From: Filobasidium wieringae
Lineage: Eukaryota; Basidiomycota; Tremellomycetes; Filobasidiales; Filobasidiaceae
NCBI GenBank assembly: GCA_001600055.1
Contig: BCIV01000019.1
Location: 372,001-436,000, forward strand
DNA: 64,000 nt
Direction of reading: 5' to 3'
Shown here in pieces: positions 55,307 through 64,000 of this stretch; positions within the stretch are counted from its first letter, which is position 1, and each line of letters opens with the position of its first letter. The notes below the pieces were generated by a model that saw only the letters and a program-made list of their open reading frames with translations, ran no database searches and had not been told where the DNA came from. The position numbers and the translations under genes are program-made.

Positions 55307-57335
55307 ATGATGCCTAATGACATGATACCACCAGTCACCCCCGAGATGGGTAATAGGGCTTTGCCACCCGAGGCCGACCTGCACGCGACCCCGACTCAAC
55401 AGACCATACATTTGGGTTTGGCCAAAGCAGCAGACATCCATACAACAGAATCCAATACACTCCTCGGAATGAAGAACCAATCTTCTCCGGCGCTAGCGTC
55501 TTTCGCCAACTTATCCCTCGATAGCGGACGATATGATCCTTCCGCTAGATACTCCCCTCCTTCACATGGCGGCTGCGTCCTCGAACCTGATTACAAACAG
55601 GTGGTCTATATTTACGAGCAGTTCCGTAAGGATCCTGTGTACAACCGTATGCTAGCCGTCCAGCGTCTAGTTGAATCTGAAACTGGGATCACTCGGTCAT
55701 CTATCGTGAACAAAATCTTGCAGCACCAGGAGGGTTACAACCGCTTGGCTCTCCGGGAACACAATTTCTCGATAGACGAACTACTAAAAGAGATTGAGGA
55801 ATTCAGCAAAGTCCGCCCTTTTCTCTCTTCTGGACTGGACATTACCACATACAGTCGAAACAGTGTAGCAGTCGGTCGAAAGGCCTGCCGACCTTTAGAG
55901 GCAGAAGAATTCTCTGCTATCAGATCACAGACAGACAAGCGCGCAGACTCCTTCCAAAGAGACTCCCAAAGCAATGCAGGATCGAGCGTCAGCCAACCTG
56001 GCACAGAGTCGGTTGCTACAAGGCGGTCAGGTTCAGCAAGTCTTGCAGCAGAAGCTGCCCTTGCCACCGATGCCGTGAAGGAAGAATCAGCACCGTTGCA
56101 CAAGCTGATGGATGGCACGCTCCTCTATGAATCGCTCGTAAACTCACGTCAAGGTTGTAGCGCTAGGGTAGCAATGACCATCGAGGACAAGGACTCTAAT
56201 GGAGATGGTAGCCCAGGCAGTGCCAATAACGTAAGTGATTGTCGATCGCGCATCATGTCGCTACCTCAATCTATGATACATCCATTCACCTGACTGACGG
56301 TCTATGACCCGTCGCTCTGTTCTGTTCGCACAGAGTCACAAGCAATGTGGAACGTACCTCCGCACGTCTCACTCCATTGACGGCTGTGCATACGGTATCG
56401 TTTTTCATGGAACAAGGTTTCGCCCCTATCAGTTGATCGACTGCAACACGCTCGCTGTCTGGGTACCGACCCAACATATCAAGGAGCTGTTTCCTACTGA
56501 AAATGAGGGCCGAACGAATTATACGATTTCATGGCATACAAGTATAGAAAAATTCCGAAACCAGAAATTATCGATGTTCACCTTCGACTGCGGATATGAA
56601 GACACGGCGCCTGAGGAACCCCAAATGCTTATCAAATTCATCTGCGAAATAGCTCACCGTATATCCATCATGGTGTCACACCAGCAAGATTTTCCGTCTG
56701 ATACAAAACAGATAGAACGCGTCAAAAACTATAATCCTTATCTAGACTTTACTCGTTTCCCGCCCGTCGACTTTTCCGGACTGATAAATCTAGAGGGTGA
56801 ATGCGTCGCCACACGAATCACGATAACGGACGTTACGCTTGCGAATGTCGTGCCGCCAGCTCGTCCGAAGAAGGCCGTTACTGGAGGTAGTAACAAATCT
56901 GGTTCGCAAGCCAGTAGTTGCAGCGGCTCACAGCCTCAAGCCAAGTCTAAGAGCAACGAGGCAACTACCAAGGGGATCTTGGGGGAGGAATCGGCAGCCA
57001 AGTCCGCGGCGCTTGAAGGACCAGCAGCCTTGTACGACAGCCATACGATGCCGTCCCGATCGGAGCAGAGACAAAGAGGATCAGGCAGCGATACAACAAG
57101 GGAACCAAGTGGCAGGGCAGTGAGAGCGATAACTCGTAGTAACAACAAGGAGCGGCAGTTCTCTGTCTACCCGTCAGCAATACTGCCCCCGCTCCAGGCA
57201 ATTCATCGACTGACTGAAAGAAATCTGACGGAACTGATGCGTCACGAGAGAGTCCCCAGAGCTTTTGGTACCGGTGATCGCCAGTACTTATGCGATGATA
57301 GTGATCATTACTGTGAGTTTTCATTTCCTTCTTGA
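55307..57335 (+). CDS. unrecognised 641-residue protein
   Basis: Exons 55307-56230 and 56334-57335 (gtaagt...gcacag intron) give 641 residues. The first 100 residues are Pro/Thr/Ser-rich. Next is a helical block (VVYIYEQFRKDPVYNRMLAV ... LLKEIEEFSKVRPF), a Ser/Thr/Ala-rich linker, a probably folded domain (GTYLRTSHSIDGCAYGIVFH ... LAVWVPTQHIKELFPTE ... LSMFTFDCGYEDTAPEEPQM) and a basic, Ser-rich tail. I know no family with this pattern. Between 57360 and 57609 a further open frame (NVALDWPAPDGDNLQDYVEN...) looks coding, but none of the donors near 57311 joins it in phase, so the true end may be later. The gene stands between an ABCC exporter and a siderophore permease. Confidence 0.6.
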
Positions 57336-58223
57336 GGTTATCGATATTGAGGCAGAACGTCGCTCTCGATTGGCCAGCTCCAGATGGCGACAACCTTCAA
57401 GATTATGTTGAAAATGAAGCTGAACGATATCTTCATATGCGGTCGAAGCGATGCGGGGTCTATATGTGGACCAAGTCGATCTGCGGATCACAAGCCAGTG
57501 ATTCGCAGACCGATAGTGGCAGTGTTGCCAATACAATAGAAACTCAGGTATTTAAAATGACCTTCTACTTGGACATCGGAAGTGAGCATGGGCTGACCTT
57601 TCAGTCGTAAAACTTGCGTTTCTCGGAATACAGACCCGCACGACTCGCCAAGGGGGGCTCTAGCCTTGCCATGCCCATTCTCAAACATTCTGTTCCTTGA
57701 TTGACACAGAGCTTATACCCGGACGTATGCCAAATTTGTGTAGAATCGACTGTACTCTTGCTAAATATACGTGTAACAATCCAAGTTACCCTTACGGGTA
57801 TGCTTTGCTGATTGCATATCAACTTCTTTCGTTGAAGTGAGCCTTCGCTCTCTTGAAGCGAAGTGTTTCTGCTTGGCGGAAGAGTTACAGTAGTCTTTGC
57901 CATTTGTAAACTTCACATTTGAGATCTCTTTTTACATAACCTCAAGGCTGAAACTGACGGATATAGTTTCGTTTGTAGCACTCTGTTTTCGTTTAGGCTT
58001 CTGCCGCTTGAGAAGTGATGGAAAACTAATAAGTCATGTCTATCGAAGCTGGACATCAGGATTCGCCTAACCGCTCTCAGCTGTAGCGATGCTGGAATAA
58101 GGCATGAATAGTGCAAGGATGTCACTTGTTACTTGTTATAACATTTCTTCTTACTTCTAGGGTTGTCACTCTACGGTTTCTGGTTCGTGTCCGGAATTTG
58201 CTACTAATCTACATATTGGTCAG
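57336..58223. other. intergenic region, possible extra exon at its start
   Basis: 57360-57609 carries an open frame that might be a last exon of the preceding gene (see that entry). The remaining 600 bases are AT-rich, lie between two converging genes, and presumably hold both 3' ends. No RNA gene or repeat is seen. Confidence 0.35.
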
Positions 58224-60451
58224 TTATACAACAGCAACCCTGTTTTTGACCATAGGACGCGTAACCGCACTGTCATTGAAGACATCATGATTTTCCTCGA
58301 TCTCCATGCTCTGAGTGTCCGGAAGCCTTACGTTCGGAAGTAGACAAGCGGCTACTAATACTGCAGCAGAGACACACATTCCCGTGATGACCAGAATCCT
58401 TTGAGTCTCATCGTGAGCTCGAGCGATGGCCATTCTCTCAGGAGTGCCTGGAAGGTAAGTCCTTATGAATCCCGTAGGATTGGCGTAGGCTGAAGCAGCG
58501 AGCGTTGAGTTGGTAAAGTACTCGTCGAGTTTACCGGGAACGAGGTTAGTCCAGATTCCGCCACCGATAGCGGAACCGATTCCACCTGCGATGTAGTAGA
58601 CCAGAAGCCATCCCGCAGTGATCGCAGCCATATCTGTCAGGTTAGATACTGCATCAGCAGTCTGAGAGGAGAGGCGTCAGGGCGACCGGCTCACGTTCGT
58701 GCTTAGAAGCGGACTGCAAAGCAGCCTGAATAGGGAAGCTGATACACCCCACCCCGAAACCTCTAACAATCTGTACGGCGGCCAACTCTGCTCGCGAGTT
58801 GGTACTGGTTCGAAACCTGATCATCAAGCCCGTTCCTAGGGTCTGACAAATGAATCCGAATATCACGACGTATTTAATCCTTCTAGTATACCTCACCGCG
58901 AATCCTGCAGCAACGGCCATGACGGTTCCGGAGAAAGATCCAATATTGCTTAGTCGTGTAGCCCATTTGTTTCCTTGCTCAGCAGCGACAAGCAGGAAAG
59001 TAAAGTAATATCCTCCAACGATGCGTCCAGCAATAGGGTGTAGCAGAGCGATGACGAAACACACAATGACAGTCCAATTGGTTAAGAGTTGGAAGGGGAT
59101 TAAGGGGTGCCGCGCGTAGAATCGCTCGTATAGCACGAAAGCGACGATAAGCGCGATTCCTACCACTAGCAGAGCGATGGATTGGGCTGACCATGTTGAT
59201 ACGGCTAATCAGCATGGATGTATGAATATCAGTAAGACTAACTCTTAGAACTTACCATCAGACCAACTCTTGGTTTTGTTGTTTGCCAAGGTGATGGTCA
59301 CCAAGAACATCCCAGTACCTCCAATGAACAGGAGCAGGCCGATCAAATCCAACTGCCAGAACATTGAAACGCTCCTTTCCTTCCAGGCCAGCTTTTCAAC
59401 AACGGTGATTTGATGGACCTTTTGAATCTCCTCTAAATCCGATACTTTTCGCGCCCTTGACCCAGTTGCCAACGCGGCGATAATGGGAATGGCCAGAACG
59501 GGAGTGATAATAGCGAACATACCTATCAATCCGGTATCCGTCAATACCAATACTAGATAGCCAGTGGAACCATAATACTCACCAAATCCCCATCGCCAAG
59601 AGGCTTTCTCAAGTACGGCAGTGGCCACATCTCCTCCTACCCATACATTCAGACAACCAGGAAGAGTGTTCGGCAGAATCGTCATCAAGACACGGTTACG
59701 CAAAGAACTAATATCCGCAATGATGATGTTTTCTGTCATGTCATGACACAGGTCTTGAGTCGTTGCGGAAGGAAAGTGCCAATTCCACAGACTCACGGAG
59801 CAGGAAGAGTGAAGTAATGCCCAAGATGTAGATAGCGTTACCAGTGGCATAAGCCTGAAGGGGAAAAATGATCCAACGTCAATGTCTTTCGGTATCGAGA
59901 CTGGCGGTATATACGCACGTAGATATTGGGAGAAGACGCCTGGATGATATACCCCAGTACGTAAAGAAATACGCTCAAACAATACGCGTTGACACGCCCA
60001 AACACGTCAGCGATCTTAGCCATAGGAGGCTGAGAGATTGATTGGAAGATGGCTCTGATGACTCCGATAGTGGCTAGAAGAGAATGAGCTTTGAATGCTT
60101 CGGATGTCGCATAAGTTTGATATGTTCCTGAAGTGTATTGATCTGTCGTGAAATGTGGGCGTTAGCGCCCGAAGGGAGGGGTTGTAGCCTATACAATTCA
60201 CCTAGAGACAGGGTGTATGCCAGAAGGATGAAGCCCCCGTACAAAAGACAGTAATACTTGAGGTTCATTCGCGACAATAGCAACTCCATGCCTATAACAC
60301 CTTTGGATTTAGAGGTAATGACAGGTCCATCCGGTTTCCTTGGTCCGTCGACTTGTGGTATCTGATCCATGTCATGAAAGGCAAGATCTCTTTTCTCATC
60401 TTTGCCGTATTCTCTGTCATCATTGGATGTCGTCGCGGTGAATGGAGCCAT
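58224..60451 (-). CDS. siderophore-iron permease of the MFS SIT/ARN family
   Basis: Starts at 60451 (MAPFTATTSNDDREYG) with a charged cytosolic head. Exon 1 60451-60202, exon 2 60142-59919, then further exons to 58224. SIT/ARN signatures: MELLLSRMNLKYYCLLYGGF in TM1, DQYTSGTYQTYATSEAFKAHSLLATIGVIRAIFQSISQPPMAKIADVFGR, LGYIIQASSPNIY, NIIIADISSLRNRVLM, and the late loop LAASAYANPTGFIRTYLPGTPERMAIARAHDETQRIL. About 14 membrane helices are expected. The family imports ferric siderophores such as ferrichrome or ferrioxamine across the plasma membrane; substrate is not predictable here. An upstream in-frame Met at 60526 is possible but less likely. An iron-type GATA motif lies about 320 bases upstream. 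Confidence 0.9.
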
Positions 60452-60770
60452 CTCGTGATGAGCCGATCTTACTGTAGACTGTACGTGATTGCTACTAGAG
60501 AAAGATAGGATTTTCGTGAACCTCATGGGGTGCCAGACGTATCAAGTATAAGTATAGCATTATCCAAACGTTAGGGAGAAGCGCTAAGCGAGCCCATCTC
60601 AAGAACAATGCTTCCGAGCAAGATTGCTGTAAGACAAGAGAACTGGCCTCGTTTAGGTTCTGCCCAATCGACCCGATATTGTGACGATTCAGCATGCAGA
60701 CCACGGAGCGTGCACGACCCAAGCGAATGATGTCGAAAATCGAAAAGTTGTGCGGTGGACTGACCCGCCT

Positions 60771-60779
60771 TTATCAGAT
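60771..60779 (-). promoter_or_regulatory. iron-responsive GATA-factor site (ATCTGATAA) of the siderophore permease
   Basis: On the minus strand the bases read ATCTGATAA, an exact match to ATCWGATAA, the extended GATA element bound by the Urbs1/SreA/Fep1/Cir1 class of iron regulators. It lies about 320 bases upstream of the permease start, in the sense orientation. One copy was found. Confidence 0.65.
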
Positions 60780-62312
60780 TAGGGGGATATAGCTATCTTC
60801 TTGGCAGGGCGATCGGACTCTCCCGACTGTTGCCTCGCGCGCTAAAGCTGCAAATGAAGGTCCGTAAGGGCCATGGTGGAGCGAGAGAATGCAGCCATTG
60901 CCAAGCTATCCATTCGCTTTGTTACGCTTGGGCAGGTCAAGTTTCGGGCTCCAGCCTATTTTAGGTCTCTTCCACCTGTGCTGAGCTCTGAAGTTTCAAG
61001 CACATGGACATCCTTTGGATATTCTTGGAGCTCGGACCGTAAGGGGCGAGTTGAAGGATATCAGAGGTGGGATCAGCACTGCCGGAAGTTTGAGCAACAC
61101 TTGACACTCCCTTTTTGACAGTACCGTGAGTGATGTTTCCGCGTCAAGTTCGAGCATGGTTTGACATTGCGTCTCCTCTGACTAGTGTACGTAGGTCATT
61201 GCAGCACATCTCCACCTTTTGCTCTCGAGAGGAAACGAGATAGTGCAGCCGGTCGTTTCGAGTGGCTGTAAAAAGCTAACAATCTAGACAGGAAACCCTC
61301 ATCCTTGATGATCGCAAGTTTCTTAAGGTAGATGTGAGGTGGAGTGAATATGAACGGATCACCGAGTTCGAGTTGAGGCCCGCTATTAAGCATTTACAAG
61401 GTGTCGCTTTTAAATTTTGGACGACCTGCGTCAACCCTCTTAGGGATTCAGTCGGCAACTCGATTGAGGCGGTCTTTTCGTTGGAGTGCGATATTCTGGG
61501 AGGCCGCACCGTCTCCTGCCATCGGAGCTATCTACAGGCATACCCTGAAGAACACGACAGTTACCATTCTTGGTCGACCGAGGGGTAACCAAGTCCGATG
61601 TGGACGTAAAAAAGTATGCCTCCAGACAAATACTAGACCTTGTACCAAGCTTGATAGACGAGAGGGTCACAGTGGTGTTGGATAATCCTATTCGATTCTC
61701 AGCGGAAACGAAAGTTGCCGCAGACAATCCTTGCTGAAGAATCCGTTTCCACGCATTCAGGGTTCAGTCGACGCGACCGTTCCTGCGTCTCGAGTGTTAG
61801 GTATACAGTACGATTATGCTGATAATCGGGAAGGATCATGGGTCATGTACACGTCTTTGGAAGACCCTGGGTTCGACAAAATTGATGGGTCGCGACATGT
61901 GATTTCATTGTATTTCTATTCTGCGATATGTGGGCGTCTGACCGTTCACTGGTTCAGTTTGATCATTGTCTCTGAGCGGATATTGGCCTTTTCCCCGATG
62001 TTGATCTTGGAAATGGCATTGGGAGGCTAATGACCAAGCTCAGATCTACAAGGTCGTGATCATATTGTTGGTCATGTAAAGTGGAGGTTCAAAAAGTCGC
62101 CGAGTTCGATTGCTCATTCACCGGTTATCATATCCAAAACCCTCCGACGGTCGTGGCGGCGCGGACGCGGTTATCTATGACGTCGATTGCCGTTGATTGC
62201 TCATCGACACGTGGTTCCTTGCTAGAAAGATGACAAAGACAACAAACAGAAAATTGGAGAAAAAAGAAATGTTCAGTGTCCACGTCAGACGGAGCTGCAG
62301 GCTGCGAGCCAT

Positions 62313-62318
62313 TATAAA
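62313..62318 (+). promoter_or_regulatory. TATA box of the alcohol dehydrogenase gene
   Basis: TATAAA in the context ccattataaagagc, 81 bases before the start codon at 62399; spacing fits a strong core promoter with a short CA-rich leader. Confidence 0.6.
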
Positions 62319-62398
62319 GAGCTGCACCTCGTCCTCTGCTCAGGTTGTTTGCCCCTAAACACAATCTCCCAACAAACAACCAAAGGATTCCATCAAAT

Positions 62399-63463
62399 AT
62401 GCCTTCCATCACCGTATACAAGGGTTCCAAGACCGGAGAGGTCGTCAAGTCTACCACCACCAAGCCTGACGAGCTTTCTGGCGACTTTGTCAGGCTCAAG
62501 GTCACTGCCTCTGGTATCTGTGGAACTGATATCCACTACGTGAGTCAACAAGCGTATCAAATGACGACTCCAAATCATCTGACCTAATCTTGTTGGCATG
62601 CACAGTTGAAGGCCGACATGGTTCTCGGACACGAGGGAGTCGGAATCGTCGAGGAGACCGGACCCGATGTCAAGTACCTCAAGAAGGGCGACCGTGTCGG
62701 ATGGGGATACGAGACCGACTCTTGCGGCCACTGTCTTGAGTGTCTCAAGGGACAAGAGATCTTCTGTCCCGAGCGTGCCATGTATGGTATGGCCAACCCT
62801 GACCAGGGATCTTTCGCCGAGGGAGCCATCTGGAGGGAAGCCTTCTTGCACCCCATCCCCGAGGGTATGAGCGATACCGACGCCGCCCCCCTTCAGTGTG
62901 GAGGTGCTACCGTCTTTACCGCTCTTCAGGACGCCAAGCCCAACGAGGTCATCGGAATCATGGGAATGGGTGGACTTGGTCATTTGGCCGTCCAGTTCGC
63001 CGCCAAGATGGGTTGCCGAGTTGTCGTCCTCTCTGGATCTGACAGCAAGAAGGAGGAGGGAATGAGGCTCGGTGCCAAGGATTTCATCGCTATGAAGGAC
63101 AAGACCGCCGACGACTTGAAGGACGCCCCCAAGCTCGACCGATTGCTCGTGACCACCTCCGCTCAACCTCAGTGGTCTTTGTTGCTCCCCATGATGGCCA
63201 TGCGAGCGCGCATCTACCCTCTCTCGGTCAGCGAGGGCGACTTTGTGATCCCCTACATGCCCCTTATCGCCCAAGGAATCACCGTTCAAGGTTCCTTGGT
63301 AGCCACTAGATCTGTGCACAGGGAGATGCTCGAGTTCGCCGCCCTTCACGGAATCAAGCCCGTCACTGAAATCTTCCCCATGAACGAGGAGGGAATCAAG
63401 GAGGCCATCGCCAAGTTGCAGGACGGAAAGATCCACTTCAGGGCCGTCTTGGTTCCTCAGTGA
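62399..63463 (+). CDS. zinc-dependent alcohol dehydrogenase (MDR superfamily)
   Basis: Exons 62399-62539 and 62606-63463 give 332 residues. Catalytic zinc ligands lie in SGICGTDIHY and in GHEGVG; the structural zinc site is CGHCLECLKGQEIFC; the Rossmann motif is GMGGLGHLAVQFA. The segment between CGTDIHY and LGHEG is short (LKADMV), as in a group of fungal cinnamyl-alcohol-dehydrogenase-like enzymes that reduce aldehydes with NADPH. Codons are highly biased (CGA, GAG, ATC, AAG), indicating strong expression. The 376-codon open frame on the opposite strand is a by-product of that bias. A second, related enzyme starts 340 bases downstream in the same direction. Confidence 0.9.
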
Positions 63464-63803
63464 TTCAAGTCGACCAATCGTAAATAAAATGTAACAAAGT
63501 ACGAAATAGATGTGCAAATGCATTGATGATCACATGAACCCGTTATCTGTTTCAAACGCTTGTGTATGGAGAAAACTGCCTGCCTGCCTGATATGGAGAG
63601 AGTACTGTTCCGGGTGGAGGGTGAAGGTATTAACGGAAGCGAATGAATCCGTCGGAGTGGAGGGTATGGAGGATGTGGAGGCCGTGGAGGTCGTGGAGGT
63701 AGGTTATGTTATAAAGATCGACTGAAGACTTCAACCTCATACCTCAGTCCATGATCATGACTAAAATAACTTAGATTCTCACCGCATTGTTACCTTCATC
63801 ACG
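63464..63803 (+). other. spacer between the two alcohol dehydrogenase genes
   Basis: 340 bases with the first gene's terminator and the second gene's promoter. A short imperfect GTGGAGG repeat (ggtatggaggatgtggaggc and following, about 63661-63700) is present. No gene is seen. Confidence 0.5.
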
Positions 63804-64000
63804 ATGTCGACCGATTACAAATTCCAAGGATGGGCAGGGCACGATGCAGACGCGTGTAACGGCAAGCTAAAGTTTGAGGAATTCGAGCCTAAGAAGTGGG
63901 ATGAGGACGATGTCGATGGTGAATCCCATCCGAACAATCTTCACCTTCTTAATATAAGCTGAAGTCGATCACCCTTACAGTCAAGATTCAATACTGCGGT
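63804..64000 (+). CDS. second zinc alcohol dehydrogenase, 5' part only
   Basis: Exon 63804-63918 starts MSTDYKFQGWAGHDADACNG and continues with KLKFEEFEPKKWDEDDVD; an intron at 63919-63980 leads in phase into VKIQYCG, which should precede the zinc ligand region (CGxCxSD). This N-terminal pattern is that of ADH6/CAD-type NADP-dependent alcohol dehydrogenases. The gene runs off the window. It is diverged from its upstream neighbour, so this is an old pair rather than a recent duplication. Confidence 0.8.

Larger units (their letters stand above)
60452..62398. other. 1.9-kb region between divergent genes, with scattered coding-like blocks
   Basis: Holds the promoters of the siderophore permease and the alcohol dehydrogenase. 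From 61290 to 61588 a plus-strand frame reads like protein (KFLKVDVRWSEYERITEFEL ... AFKFWTTCVNPL). From about 61580 to 61735 another frame does (VTKSDVDVKKYASRQILDLV ... VVLDNPIRFSAETKV, stop near 61735). I cannot join them with good splice sites and do not recognise a family; they may be a decayed gene. Confidence 0.3.

Noticed and set aside
62393..63523. 376-codon antisense frame over the alcohol dehydrogenase
   Set aside because: Complement of a codon-biased, well-supported enzyme gene; it also crosses that gene's intron and both ends.

Overview
This is nuclear DNA of an intron-rich basidiomycete fungus. Almost every gene is split by GT-AG introns of about 50-70 bases. The protein set (Hsp110, UGGT, NCS1 permease, SIT-type siderophore permease), the frequent use of CGA and GGA codons, and the very small exons all suggest a tremellomycete yeast of the Cryptococcus/Kwoniella type. 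The lineage is an inference; nothing here fixes the species.

Layout. 1-30,000 is ordinary gene-dense host sequence: the 3' part of a CDC4-like F-box/WD40 gene, mitochondrial ribosomal protein uS9m, NatC subunit MAK10/NAA35, Hsp110 (SSE1), an NCS1 nucleobase-type permease, a small thioredoxin, guanylate kinase, the proteasome tether STS1/Cut8, a beta-lactamase-fold serine hydrolase with a possible frameshift, and the complete glucosyltransferase UGGT on the minus strand. 31,246-47,895 is a block of mobile DNA. It holds a 6.1-kb DNA transposon with long inverted repeats and three genes (two of them broken), then a 10.4-kb Ty3/gypsy LTR retrotransposon with intact gag and pol. 47,896-64,000 returns to host sequence enriched in transport and accessory genes: an ABCC transporter, an unrecognised 641-residue protein, a siderophore permease with an iron-type GATA motif upstream, and two tandem zinc alcohol dehydrogenases, the second cut by the window edge.

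The most unusual part is the LTR element. Between pol and the 3' LTR it carries about 3 kb not expected in this family: a spliced antisense gene (155 residues) and a sense gene (395 residues with a zinc-knuckle-like motif). They diverge from one intergenic region that has a TATA-like box on each side. The two LTRs differ clearly from each other and no target-site duplication is visible, yet gag and pol are open, so the element looks mosaic. The neighbouring DNA transposon is decayed: its transposase has lost the second catalytic Asp and has a frameshift, and a second gene has an in-frame stop. Exon boundaries were derived by hand from splice sites and frame continuity; where a gene is called confidently, the exon sum is a multiple of three.
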